This document shows, piece by piece, positions 34,272 to 45,522 of a DNA stretch of 64,000 nucleotides (positions are counted from its first letter, which is position 1; every line of letters starts with the position of its first letter). The position numbers were made by a program, and so were the translations under genes. A model generated the notes under the pieces. It was given only the letters and a program-made list of their open reading frames with translations, did no database searches and was not told the DNA's origin. This stretch comes from Diphasiastrum complanatum. Taxonomy: Eukaryota; Streptophyta; Lycopodiopsida; Lycopodiales; Lycopodiaceae. The stretch spans positions 193,501-257,500 of the forward strand of contig CM055102.1 in assembly GCA_029204225.1 (NCBI GenBank), written 5' to 3'.

Positions 34272-34380
34272 CTAGTAAAGAGTCCCGTCGTTGACGGGCA
34301 ATGGACGGCCGATGGTCGTTGACGGGAGGCCGATGATTATTGATGGGTGGCCGATGGTCGTTGACGGGTGGCCGATGTAT
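34272..34380 (-). mobile_element. Helitron 3' terminus with hairpin-derived minisatellite
   Basis: Minus strand: a CCCGTC-AAC-GACGGG hairpin (34298-34284), then ACTCTTTA, then CTAG at 34275-34272, followed by a host T and A/T-rich sequence. This is the Helitron 3' signature: a short hairpin about 10 nt before a CTRR end, inserted at A/T. The inner 80 bp repeats hairpin-half motifs (GTTGACGGG plus GGCCGATG) about four times. The 5' TC end was not located. Confidence 0.55.
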
Positions 34381-34475
34381 GTGTGTGTGTGTGTGTACGT
34401 GAGTGCATGTGTTATGTGTATGCAAATTTGTGTGTATGATTTGTGTTTGATAGTGTGATTTATGTGGTCAATGGG

Positions 34476-34507
<32 letters not shown>

Positions 34508-34745
34508 TGCATGTGTGTATGCATGTTTGATTTATGTGGCCGATGGTGTGTGCACAAACACACGCATTCGTTGTGTCGGGGGTCACACACACACAACGAA
34601 CACGCGCACATGCACACACACACATAGGCATGCGCGCGCACACACACGCGTGCGTGCACGCGCACACACAGACACACACACACACACTCACTCACTCACA
34701 CGTGTGTGCGTGTGTGCGTGCGTGTGTGTGCATGCACGTGTGTTC
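34381..34745. repeat. Complex GT/CA-rich low-complexity tract
   Basis: Alternating (GT)n and (CA)n blocks broken by related GATTTATGTGG segments at 34456 and 34529. Opposed GT and CA blocks could form hairpins or Z-DNA. Confidence 0.85.
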
Positions 34746-35480
34746 CAAATCCCCCCTCCCCCCCCTATTTTTCTCTTTTTATTGTCTCTTTTACTCCCCT
34801 CATCCATCCCCCTCCTTTTTTTTAACTGTGCATTTTTTCGCCCATGGATAAAAGCTTGTGGGTAACGATTTAGGAGTTAAAGCTAGTGAGTTTAGACTTG
34901 TGGTTAAACATACTTGAAAATGGCGGGCCAAGATAGGAATTTGAAGGATTGAAAAAAAAAAAAAAACCAGTTCAAGGTAGTTTATGCTCATGATTTATGG
35001 GCATTTCTCTATGTATACTAAACTGCTTGAAGCCCGATTTGTTGAGGCGGGCTCGTCTCGACGTGCAGCACTGGATGGAACAGACGACACACATGAGGAG
35101 CCCATTGCAATACTGGACCACTTCTTGAAAATGCCAAAAAGTAAACGACCGACTTTATCAGCACACCAAGCAGGTTGTTGCAAGTATGGATAAAGTTAGA
35201 TACCAGTGATGAAAAAAGAGATTGAAGTCTCTCGGAGACACTAATCTCAATGATTCAACATGCTCAGTTCTTGATGAGCCCTAAAATAGTGTGCAATTGA
35301 AAAATGAACACCATTCATTCGACCTTCCATCATATGAATGCATTTTATAGCTCTCAAAGATGACAATACTTGAGGTGATGTAACAGTTCGACCAAGGTTA
35401 CCAAAAGCAAAAAATTTGCCTTTCAAATGAGAAACGAGGTTGGATCAAAACCAAAAGATCGCATGTGTTAGGATTTCAGA
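34746..35480. other. No recognised gene
   Basis: Starts with a C/T-rich stretch; short ORFs only. Confidence 0.4.
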
Positions 35481-35489
35481 GGTAGATTG

Positions 35490-35556
35490 TCAAAATCTCT
35501 TCTCACAAATGGAAGTAACTACTGCTAGAACTATATCTTTTTCTTGATACGTGCCT
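35490..35556 (-). repeat. Partial 3' LTR of Copia-2
   Basis: TTCTCACAAATGGAA and CTACTGCTAGAACTAT here recur at 36849-36885, in the same orientation, flanking the Copia-2 gag. Confidence 0.6.
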
Positions 35557-36416
35557 CAACAAGTGCTATGTTCAGGACTGTGTTTTTCGTGTATGTTATG
35601 CATGTCTATGCAATACATATATTTATCCACTGTGTGGCTGTCACGTTTGCATTTGTAGCATGTCTTCTTGTCGTTGCCTTGCTGCCTGTTCCTCCCTTTT
35701 GATCTGCCTTCCTGAGTTCCCTGCTTTTGCTGGTTCTGATCTGGTCTGCTTGTAGACTCCCTCTTAGGGTAAGGTTTCTTCTTCGACTGGTTCTTACTAT
35801 CGTAGAGAGCCCGATCAGACTTGTTCTTGTCATCATAGTTTTCTCTAGTATCGACTTCCTCCTTGATGTCGATGACTACCTTGTCAAAGGTCATAGCAGG
35901 ATCTTTAGCCAACAATGTCCGGGTTGTCTGGAACGATTGTGGTAAGGAGCGTAGCAGGTAACTGAGCTGCTTCTCTTGTGACACTACGTGTTCTGCTCCA
36001 GCGTTGGGTAGCGATAGGAACATGTTCGTCATCTTTCTGATGAAGCTTGTAATTTCTTTGCCATCCCATCTCAGATAGGTAAGTTGATCCTCTAGATGCA
36101 TTATTTGATTTCGTGATTTGGTCTGAAATCTGTTGATCATTGTATCCCACATATCTCTAGCATTAGAGATTGATGCGAGGTCAAGGGTAATGTTGTCTTT
36201 GATGGAAGAGGAGATGACAACTACTACTTTGTCATTCTTCTCTTTCCATTCTAGAAGTCCTTTCCTTGTGCTTGCTGGCATCTCTTCGGTGCAATCCACC
36301 CATGACTATAACGCTCTTAGGATGAGCACAATCTTCACTTTCTAAGCAAGGAAGTTTGATCCATCTGCTTCAAGTACTGTGCAAATCTTTGATTGGATGT
36401 TGTGTATGGAAGCCAT
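35557..36416 (-). pseudogene. Copia-2 gag pseudogene
   Basis: Minus strand. Gag starts MASIHNIQSKICTVLEADGS at 36416, with two early stops. It is open from 36299: EWKEKNDKVVVVISSSIKDN, RNQIMHLEDQLTYLRWDGKE. A Lys/Arg/Gln-rich region follows, with a zinc knuckle (CYKCKRDSHTVDKYMYC) whose final Cys is displaced. It is closely related to Copia-3 gag at 47273. Pol is missing: gag runs straight into 3' LTR sequence near 35556, the same kind of gag-to-LTR deletion as in Copia-1. Confidence 0.75.
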
Positions 36417-36450
36417 AGTCTCAGTGACGAGGCTCTGATTGAGCCTTGTG

Positions 36451-36462
36451 GCTTTGATACCA
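36451..36462 (-). other. Primer-binding site of Copia-2
   Basis: TGGTATCAAAGC on the minus strand, just upstream of gag. Confidence 0.65.
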
Positions 36463-36463
36463 C

Positions 36464-36910
36464 TGCTTGGAATAAAATTGAAAAATCGGATCACTCTTTA
36501 GGAACTGTTGAAGCTGAGTATTCCGGCTCAGACGATAATTCCAATTTGAGCTCAGATGGGGTTGATCTATCGGATAAGGCTACTGCCTGAAATTGCGATC
36601 AATCATCCTCCGAACAACAGATAGGTATTGCTAATCTGTCGATGAATTTATGAACAACAAATAATGTCTAGTGACAGCGGAATTATATCTACTAATAAAA
36701 TTGAACAAGCATCACAAGATTCAGAGATTGCACATTGAGCAGAAAAATTGTAACTCGTCTATATTATCAAAATCAAGTATACATCAGAAATTTCTTTTGA
36801 ATGCTGTCTGTTTCCCATATCAGCGCGTCGACGTGAAAGAGGTGTTTTCTTCTCACAAATGGAACTAGCTACTGCTAGAACTATCTCTTTTCTTGATATA
36901 AGTTGTTTCA
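36464..36910 (-). repeat. 5' LTR of Copia-2 (approximate)
   Basis: Lies between the primer-binding site and the shared repeat at 36849-36885; the outer boundary is not resolved. Confidence 0.5.
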
Positions 36911-37719
36911 AGACTTGTTTTATGTAAAAGTAAAGTCAGTAACTTCATGATTCAAGGATTGTAGTACAATCCTCCCTTGAGGTTCACAAGGAACTAGATG
37001 ATATAGCTGAGAGATCTGTAGATATTGTAAATAAATCATTAGACACTCTTGTACAAAGTGTTTTCCTACGTGTCTCATATGATCCTTCAAATTAGTATTT
37101 TTCGATTCTCATCATTATAATCAGTATGAAGCCTATCTAGCCAAGCAAATAGATCTTCTTCGCACCTACTTTGATTTCTTTCTTTCAGATACGTAAAAAT
37201 CCTTCTTGTTGGGTCCCAAATTTTGTGAGAAAATGAAAAATAAAGAGGCTGAAATTTTGAATATGATTGAGGTAGCTCATGCCTTTTGCAACATAACATA
37301 AGTTGGGATTTCTCGAAGGACCTTTTTTTTGTGTTAGTCTCTTTTAGCTTCGCTAAGCAACACTATTTTACTGTGTAGTCTAGTGGCAAAAACATATTTG
37401 CTACCATATGAAAATAAGTAAGCACTGGTATTTAAGATATGTTGCTTTTTTTTATTAATATCTTTTATCTTTCTACATTATGATTCTAAATTTTGCCTTG
37501 ATGCAGTCGTCATTGGAGCTAGAATATTATTTTGATCAATATGGATAAAGAAGATGTTTCAAATTTTCTGTGCGTTAAGTTGAAATTTAACACAAAGAAA
37601 TTAATGCTCTTCTTCCAAGAGCTCTCAAAAGATACCAACAACTGCAAAATTTGTTGGTGAAATAAAGAAAAAGTCAATTCAGGTAACCTTTTTTTTCTTA
37701 TTTTCTTTTAAAAGCTGTA
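36911..37719. other. No recognised gene
   Basis: AT-rich. A 70-codon minus-strand ORF at 37087-37299 matches nothing that I recognise. Confidence 0.35.
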
Positions 37720-38440
37720 TGCATTTTTTTTACAAGTTTGCGCTTTGTGTCTATCATAATATTAATACTTTGCTTTCGTTACTTGTCTTCCACGACCAAA
37801 TCTGACATCATGTCCTCTGACTGCAAGAGCTTGATTGAATCTTCTATTGCAATGAGTCAAATTCTCTTGGTGTTGTTCTGCAATCTGTCTAATTCATCAT
37901 AGGTTGGTAGATTTTCCCGTGTGGCTATATTAGTCACAAACATTTGATGTGATTCACTCAAACTATTCAAGGTCAACTGCATAATCTCATGATCCTGTAC
38001 TTTCTCTCCAACAACAACTAATTGATAAAGGATCTTTTTTACTTTCGGTAGGTGATCGGATGATGGTTGCACCATTATCCATTTGCAATGTGTGCAACTT
38101 CATCTTTAGGAATAGCACTTGAGATATGTTTTTTTTGTCTCAAACAATGCTTTCGACGTATCCCAAGTCTCTTTGGGTCTTTTGAATCCAAAATGTAGGG
38201 ACTGATGACATCTCTGACTGATAAATTGATCACATACTATGCTTTTCGTCTTCTCTTGTCAAAAGCTCTTTGATCTTCTTCGATTACTAGCCTTGTGTTT
38301 TCACCTATCACCATCTCCCGCAACTCTTTTTCTATCAAAATGTTCTCCAGTTTGAATTTCCAAACTAGATAGTTGCTGGCTCCTGCCAATTTGCTACTCA
38401 TTAAGCACACTTTTACTTAGAGTTGCCATTAATGCACCTA
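37720..38440 (-). pseudogene. Copia gag (UBN2) relic
   Basis: Minus strand. LAGASNYLVWKFKLENIL near 38390-38335, DSKDPKETWD near 38180, then IMQLTLNSLSESHQMFV and DELDRLQNN at 37985-37860. Frameshifts and stops throughout. It is a different lineage from Copia-1 and Copia-3. Confidence 0.65.
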
Positions 38441-39480
38441 GATGGCTTTTGATTCCAGATTTGACTACAAAAATGAAAAAGTCGCTGCAAAATTAACAAA
38501 TGATGTGCTAGACAACTTTTCAATTCGAGCTATGGTAAGGAAGTTATGCCAATTTAAAGAACACATAATCACTATAACATTACGTATTGTGCACAATAAA
38601 CTCTGGTAGAGAGAGAGAATGACTAGGAGTTGACTAAGAGTCTAGCCTTTAGCTAGTTACAATTGGTAACATCTAGTAACATTAAGAGTACATCTTAAAT
38701 AATAAAGAGTGGAGCTTAGCATTGACTTCTAAGAAATATAATTGCCATTATCAATGATCAAAGTTGCACTTTGACAACTAGTGCTAAGAGTTGATATTTG
38801 ATAAGTACCAATCCTTGGCATAATTGCTTCCTATCATGTATAATGTTGAAAACATCCTCATCTTAAATGCATGTAATATTATTCATGACGCTTGCCAAAG
38901 AAGCATATTGTGTGACTTCACCATTTTCGCAAAGAGAAGGAAAATTTATGACGTTGATGGTTTTCATTGTTAGAAGGATAGGTGCTTATGTTGGGATTGA
39001 GAAATACGTGTCTCATAAATGAAGGAAAATGCAACAAATAGAGAAAATTTTGAAGGTTTTATAACTGTGCAATAGAGTTTTTACAGGTTTCATAACTTTG
39101 TCGTAAGTTTTTTACAAGTTGCATGACTTTATAGTAAATTTTTTAGAGGATTGATAACTTTCTAATTAAAGAGTTCTTTTGAAGAGTAAAAGACTTGGAA
39201 GACAAAATGTAATAATCCGTCAATCCATGCATTATTTAGGATATTATAGGTAAAATGCAAAAAGGTTTCCCAAACACTCCTTGATAAGCAACAATAGGCA
39301 CTTAAATCAGGTGCCTCGAGCGCATTCTTTTGGGCCAGCAATGGGGATGGGGCCGACACATTGTCATGGTACGAACTAGGCTGGTCCCTTCAACACATCT
39401 CATAAAGGTAAGGTCAATGTCGAGATTGATGGAATGTGAGCCACATACATTGAATGTAAGCTACACATACTTCTCCACAT
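38441..39480. other. AT-rich intergenic sequence
   Basis: No coding or element signature recognised. Confidence 0.4.
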
Positions 39481-39481
39481 C

Positions 39482-39491
39482 TTTATATAAA
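39482..39491 (+). promoter_or_regulatory. TATA box candidate of the TauD-like gene
   Basis: TTTATATAAA lies about 150 bp upstream of the ATG and just before the GT/GA tract, so transcription would start at or in that tract. Confidence 0.4.
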
Positions 39492-39499
39492 AAAAGAGA

Positions 39500-39501
39500 A
39501 T

Positions 39502-39565
<64 letters not shown>

Positions 39566-39600
39566 CCCCCCCCCCCTCCCCTCCCCTCCCCTCAAGAGGG
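39500..39600. repeat. (GT)n-(GA)n microsatellite and C-rich tract in the 5' leader
   Basis: About 28 bp GT, then about 36 bp GA, then a C-rich stretch (39563-39593). An in-frame ATG at 39500 would add a CVCV/RERE extension to the dioxygenase. Confidence 0.9.
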
Positions 39601-39640
39601 AAAAAAAAGAGAAGGGCGAAAGACAAAGAAGTGTTGGGCT

Positions 39641-40483
39641 ATGGCTGTGAAGATCAGTCCTCTGACGCCTGCGATCGGCGCAATCATCGAAGGCATCTCA
39701 CTCTCCGATCCACTCCCCGATGCGCAACTCAAAGCCATACGCGACGCCCTCCTGGAGCACCAGGTCGTCTTCTTCACAAACCAATCCATCACTCCTCAGC
39801 AGCAGCATGCCTTCGCCAAGCGCTTCGGCGATCTGCACATCCATCCCATCCATGCCAATCTAGGGCCAGAGCTGGAGGAGGTCATGGTGCTGGATTCCGA
39901 CGGGGATCATCCCCCAGACAACGATAAATGGCACACAGACGTCTCCTTCATAAAGACCCCTCCCTTGGGGACGATCCTTGCAGCTAAGGAGCTGCCTCCC
40001 AATGGAGGCGACACCCTGTGGTCGAGCGGCATCGCTGCCTTTGAAGCTTTATCAAAGCCAATGCAGGCTTTTCTGTTGGAGCTGAAAGCTGAGCACAATT
40101 TTCTGAAGTCTTTTTCGAAGCCGAGGTACCACTATGAGGTGAAGGGCAACCCCAAGGCGATGTGGGAGGAGGCAGTGAGGAAAAATCCCCCGGTGGTGCA
40201 TCCCGTGGTGCGCACCCACCCCGAGACGCAGCGCAAGGCGTTGTTCGTGAATAAGGGTCATACCACTCGGATCGTCAACCTGAGCAAGGCAGAGAGCGAT
40301 GCGGTGCTGGAATTTCTATTTGCACATGCAGTTAGGCCGGAGTTTACCATGCGGTGGCAGTGGCAGGTGGGCGATGTAGGTTTCTGGGACAACCGCGTAA
40401 CACAGCACTACGGTGTTGCGGATTATCTGCCTCATCGTCGCCTGATGCATCGAGTAACCATCTTGGGCGATAAGCCTTATTAA
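39641..40483 (+). CDS. TauD/TfdA-family Fe(II)/2-oxoglutarate dioxygenase, intronless
   Basis: 280 residues, full family length. It would couple oxidative decarboxylation of 2-oxoglutarate to hydroxylation of a substrate; in bacteria the family acts on taurine, alkylsulfates or aryloxyalkanoates. The substrate here is unknown. Metal ligands are visible: H98-x-D100 in WHTDVSF and H256 in NRVTQHYGVADY. R271 in MHRVTILGDKP is the 2-oxoglutarate-binding Arg position. Other family blocks are DALLEHQVVFFTNQ and PPNGGDTLWSS. No transit peptide or signal peptide is evident, so it is probably cytosolic. ATG 39641 is chosen because homology starts within ten residues; the upstream ATG at 39500 would only add microsatellite-coded residues. 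The gene is GC-rich against AT-rich flanks, uninterrupted and bacterial-like. Confidence 0.9.
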   Translation: MAVKISPLTPAIGAIIEGISLSDPLPDAQLKAIRDALLEHQVVFFTNQSITPQQQHAFAKRFGDLHIHPIHANLGPELEEVMVLDSDGDHPPDNDKWHTDVSFIKTPPLGTILAAKELPPNGGDTLWSSGIAAFEALSKPMQAFLLELKAEHNFLKSFSKPRYHYEVKGNPKAMWEEAVRKNPPVVHPVVRTHPETQRKALFVNKGHTTRIVNLSKAESDAVLEFLFAHAVRPEFTMRWQWQVGDVGFWDNRVTQHYGVADYLPHRRLMHRVTILGDKPY

Positions 40484-40935
40484 TTGGATCGCTGCCAGAT
40501 ACTTCTTTGCGGTTAGATCTGATCTCGAGTGCTGATTTCTAATGATGAAATTGCAGGCAAAAACTGCTATAACAATATAGAATATCTGTCACCTGAGCGT
40601 ATTTTATCTTCATATTAATTACCCACTAGAGACTGATTCCATACAATCTCTCGCCTGTGGAAGGATGGGAGAGGTTGATTTACAGATCGCAGGCAATTAT
40701 ATAAAAGCATTGCAATATCAACTAGGGTTGATTGTAATCAAACAAGTGCTCCAATAATCCGAAGATGACGTACCAGTGAATAAGATAAGTGACAAGACTG
40801 GACTCGATCGGGCTGCTTTATAGTTGCTAGCAGCTGCAGTAATCCGAGCTGTAATCATGGTCATTGGTTGCTACAGGAATCCGAGATACACTGCTTAATA
40901 ACTTGAGTCTACTCTAGCCGCTTCATAAAAGTACG
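40484..40935. other. 3' flank of the dioxygenase gene
   Basis: No further gene; it should contain the 3' UTR. No canonical AATAAA is obvious in the first 100 bp. Confidence 0.35.
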
Positions 40936-40989
40936 CGGAATATTCTTTTATTCTTTTAATTCCTTTTTTTAAAGGTGCCTGTAAAATTA

Positions 40990-41205
40990 GTAATTTCTTT
41001 TTACATGCATGTGCTTGAAGGTGGAATGCCCTTGGAGGGCACAACGTGTGAGGAGGTGTCCGTCCTCCCTCAGCGTAAAATTTGTTTTTACATTTATTTA
41101 TGTGAATTTTTTTTGCACGCACCTTTCGGGTGGAAGGTACGCCTAAAAAAAAGACAAAAATTTATGTGCACCTTCCAGCATCCAGAAGGTGCATGTAAAA
41201 AAGAA
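40990..41205. repeat. MITE-like inverted-repeat element
   Basis: TTCTTTTTACATGCA (about 40995) is inverted as TGCATGTAAAAAAGAA (about 41190), and CACCTTC/GAAGGTG words recur between them. No target duplication was resolved. Confidence 0.4.
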
Positions 41206-41219
41206 TTCCATAAAGTTTT

Positions 41220-43460
41220 TGAGCCCCACAAATTACATTTTGTGAGGCTCCTCCATTTCCTTCATAAAAATCTTAAACTAATTTTACGACTTTCAGAATG
41301 CTACAAACGCACAAGAATGTGTGAAATGATGTTTCGTGGCAATGGACATTCAGATTGATTGTAAATATTGGCCTTCGCTTGTTCCATCTACACAATATAA
41401 ATCCAAGTGAAATCATATTTTGTGAAACACAATTTGGGATCTATTTTCGAAAATGATGCTTATTAGAAAGCAAACATAAAAGTTAGGATTGAAAGTATAA
41501 TTATTAACAAGAGACAAAAAGTTATAATTATGGATTTTAGGTTGTGTATTGTATTTGGATATTACAAAGGCATTGCCACTTTTTTTTTGTCATTATCTTA
41601 GACTGGATACAAGTTCAAATTTAGATTTTGGTTGTCTTGAAATTATGTTTTTTTGGTTTCCAGTGGAAAGCTTCATGAATGGAGTACTTTCAAATTTAGA
41701 AGACTCTGAAGGCCTCAACTTCAGCGTTCAATCAGAAAATGATATTTGGTGGTTGGCAGCTTTTCAATCGGGATAATCTAATATGGATTTCGTTTGGAAA
41801 ATCTTCTTTGTGTTAATATTATTCTAAATCATTTTTTTGTTTCTCTTATAGGTGATGAAAGAAGACCATGACATTCTCATGGATATTTAATAGAACGTCA
41901 TATCTTGCCACCATAAAAAATCACATGGATAGAGATCCACTCAATATTCTTGGAATTGGCACTTTTAACATAGAATGACATTTAGCAGGAGATCTGAAGA
42001 CAAAAAAATGTATGTTCAATATATCCCATGGCGCTAACTTTAAACACCCATGTTTGTACTCTACATAGAAGACATCAAAAGACATCACAAGGAGTACAGG
42101 AATATCAAGAGATCGAGAAGATCCTAATTGGAAACCCGTACTACCAATTCATATCTGTACATTGTATGCAGAGGTGCATATAATAGAAAAAATAATATAT
42201 CTTCACATCTTGTTTGCATGAAATTCCGAGCCAGAGGCATGAGTAAAGACATGACAACAATAAATTACATTCATGAAATGATTTTGTGAATGCAAATAGA
42301 TAATCTTTATTTGATTATTTTTGTTGGTGATGGTGTTTGTGCTTTGTATGCAGAATGAGAGCTTAGGGATGAATGCAAGAAAAATAGAGAGATGTGCTCT
42401 TAGTGGCTTGCAGAATGGCTTGCATCTAAAGTGTTGGTATGCATGCAAGAAAAATAGAGGGACGTGAGCTTTTTTGCTATTTATGACTCGGATATAGAGC
42501 TCAGACCAAATTTCTTGTAATGAAGTTCTTAGCAATGTGGGGAAGCTTTTTGTGAGCACATATCTTTATAATTTAAGACATTGACTTTCATGTTGACTTT
42601 TGCAAAAATTCCATTGACCAACTTGAACATAATATATTGGGCAATGTCAAAAAATGAGACCTGAAAACGAGTAGAAATGTAGCTCCTATTGACTTTTTTA
42701 TTGGGACACAAATAATATTTTTGATAGTAAACATATAAATTCGAGACTAGGTGTAATGTCTTTTATCATTGAAAATGAACTTCAAAACAACATTGAAACA
42801 TCGGCATCAAAAAGTATATACTTATTTTTAAAAGTTATGTAGAATACAACTGCATCTTTTATTCACAAAAATATATAGCCAAGTGTTTGAATTATGTTGT
42901 TGTCTTCGACTAATTTCTTCATCTCTTCAAAAAATTTGTAAATTCTATATATTTTTGCATCTGTATATTGAAGAACTACTCTGTTTTCAAATCTTGCAAG
43001 TTTGATTTGAAGAAAACTGCCATCATAAACCGCTTGTGCCACCTCTTCATAATTAATGCTTTGCCGATGAGGCATGACATCTCTCATAAAGTCTACAATT
43101 AGCTAAGCAAACTTTTCTTCTACATACAAATCTTGTACAGTTGTAAGAACTTTGGCAATAACGTTGCCCAAAATTGACACTATATAAGTCAAAAATTTCT
43201 TGTGCAACTTGTCATTTCGACGATCTCATATGTTACAGGCCATATTTTGGTAAAATATTGCATAATTTTCTTTCCATTGTATATACGATCACCAGAGGTC
43301 CGGATATTAAACATTGATGTCCAGCAGGAGATTATTTTTTTCAAACTTATCAAACTTGGAAAAAACCGTAAGTTGAAAAAGTTCAAATTCTGAACGGTTT
43401 TTTAATATAATCTTGATGTACCAGATTAAATTCACGAAAATATAAATGTTTATGATGTAA
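41220..43460. other. AT-rich intergenic sequence
   Basis: No recognisable gene or element. ORFs here are short and without familiar motifs. Confidence 0.4.
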
Positions 43461-43465
43461 ATAAT

Positions 43466-44029
43466 CTAAGGCATATAATAGGGTACATCCCCTTCACAGG
43501 ATGATAAGGACATAGTTGCTTGCTTCTTTGATAGCCAAGAAACTAGATTCCCTCCAAGAAAAAATGTGTAAGCACTTGTGGATTTTCTATCCAACTCGTC
43601 TCCTGCAAAATCTGAGTCTGAAAAAGCAACCAAAGTTAGATCTTCTCCTTTGTAGATCAATCCATAGTCTAAGGTAGGAGATACATATCTCAAGATTCTT
43701 TTAGCCAACTTCCAATGATATATCTTTGGATCCTACATGTGTTGGCTTAGTTTATGCACACTCAAGCTTAGATCAGGCCTTGTCACAGTTAACCATATAA
43801 GTGAGCCAATAAGACTCCTATAAAGAGTGATGTCCTCGAAGGATCTTTCATCATCTTTTATAGGAACTTTTACAATGTGCTCTATTGGTGTATCTATGCC
43901 TTTACAGTTTTCCATTTGGAATTTCTTAAGCATGGAAAATGCATATCTACTTTGACTTATGAAAGCATGATCTTTCCAAAAGTCAATTTCAAGGCCTAAA
44001 ATGTAGTGAAGAACTCCTAGATCTTGCAT
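43466..44029 (-). pseudogene. Copia reverse transcriptase/RNase H fragment
   Basis: Minus strand. MQDLGVLHYILGLEI, SRYAFSMLKKFQMENC, YRSLIGSLIWLTVTRPDLS, then a stop, AKRILRYVSPTLDYGLIY, FSDSDFAGDELDRKST and LVSWLSKKQATMSLSS. These are the usual C-terminal blocks of Copia pol. One in-frame stop near 43735 and truncation at both ends. Confidence 0.8.
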
Positions 44030-44159
44030 TTTAAATTCACTACCAAGTGCATGCTTAGTTTCTTTAACTTTGGTCAGATTTGGCCTATACAGTACCAGAA
44101 ATCTTTGTTGAGCTCTCAGACTGTTAATCCACTCTAGATTTATCTAATTTGAGGTGGGT

Positions 44160-44440
44160 GAAGGTTCCTATCAAGAGAAAATCCAGTTTTTGAGTCAGGC
44201 GAATGTTCAGTGATATGCCATTTTGAGAACCTTCGCCGAGCATCTTAAACTCATTATGAACCTTCGCTGACCTGCTAGATGATCTTAAAATGTCAAAATT
44301 AGGTTGCCCATAGGTTTAGATTTTGCAAAAATGCAATTATGACAGTACTTGGGCGAAGGACCCTCCTAGGCGAAGGTTCATCCTTCGCCAACCTTGGAAA
44401 AAGTTCGCCTGATTGACTCAGATCCTCAGAAACCTTCGCC
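44160..44440. repeat. Cluster of CCTTCGCC/GGCGAAGG motifs
   Basis: AACCTTCGCC or its complement occurs at least six times, including a perfect inverted pair GGCGAAGG-TTCAT-CCTTCGCC near 44369-44390. Confidence 0.55.
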
Positions 44441-45007
44441 GAGATTTTTATAGCCTATTTTTACAACACTGTACATGCCTGCAAATTTTTGTTCAGACCT
44501 GATCAACCAAACTATTATTCAGTGTAATGGACCCACCAAATTCACCTATAAGTTGGCTGAATTCCTCACTTGTGCTAGCGAAGCTTTTGCAAATTTTTTC
44601 CATGAGCCTTCCAAACTTCCTGACTTGCTTTCTGATATACTTTTCCGCATCTTACATTTTTTTTTTGCTCATCATGTCTTCTACCGCGCTATACTATCCA
44701 TCGTGATGTCCCATCTGCAACAGACATCATGATCCTTCCTAGCACAAGCATGGTCACTCAGTGGATGACCCTTGCGGAGCCTCTGCTCACTATAATGGGT
44801 ATTCATGAGAGAGCCTTTTCTGGTCGCATCAATATGGATTTCATCACTCTTGCCTCTATCACTCAGGATAAGATATTTTATGATTTTAAGAAAAAGGTCC
44901 GGTTTGTAATAGTATTGGATACTCATTATTGACTTTTTCAAATCTTTGATATGTTATACGTTGTCTCTTGAGAACTTTTTAATCGAAATTATGGAATTTC
45001 TTTTAAA

Positions 45008-45522
45008 AGGGGGGGGGAGAGAATGATAGGAATAAGACTTTCATGGGATCAACCAATTGCATAGATGTCTTTTGTGGAATCTAGTTTGTGTGCAATGGTG
45101 GAACTATCCAGTGGAATAGAGAAAATCTCTAGTGATTGTTTTGAATAATCTGGAACGAGTAATTTTGGGAGTTTTGAGCTGTGAGATATTCATGAATATG
45201 GGAAGTAGTGGTAAAGATTATATTATGGTTCACTGATTGGTTACCAAGTACCATTTAGTTATGGATTGGATCAAAGGAATAAAGCTTTAATCTTAACCTT
45301 ATGTCCAAAGATGTATGTATAAGTTAGCCTAATCTAAGTTTGTGCACTAAGATTTGAAGTAGGTTGATTGGGTGAAGGAATTTTGTTGATAAAGGTGTGA
45401 TGGTTGGAAAACTTGTGATGTGGAATTATTCACTTCAAAGATTTATCAGATATGTTATTTACTCATGAAAAATAGAGTTTTTTTGTAGCTGAGTTACAAG
45501 ATTCTCAATGATATATGTGAGT
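45008..45522 (+). repeat. Possible polypurine tract and LTR relic
   Basis: AAAAGGGGGGGGGAGAGAA (45005-45023) followed by TGATAGGAATAAG resembles a polypurine tract and LTR start. Upstream ORFs (44475-44932) show no domain that I recognise. Copia-3 inserts at its right edge. Confidence 0.3.
45518..45522. repeat. Target-site duplication of Copia-3, left (TGAGT)
   Basis: TGAGT directly before the TG of the 5' LTR; the identical TGAGT at 52274-52278 follows the 3' LTR. Confidence 0.85.

Noticed and set aside
44475-44932. Two adjacent + strand ORFs as a possible transposase
   Set aside because: No catalytic motif or family signature could be identified; left unassigned.
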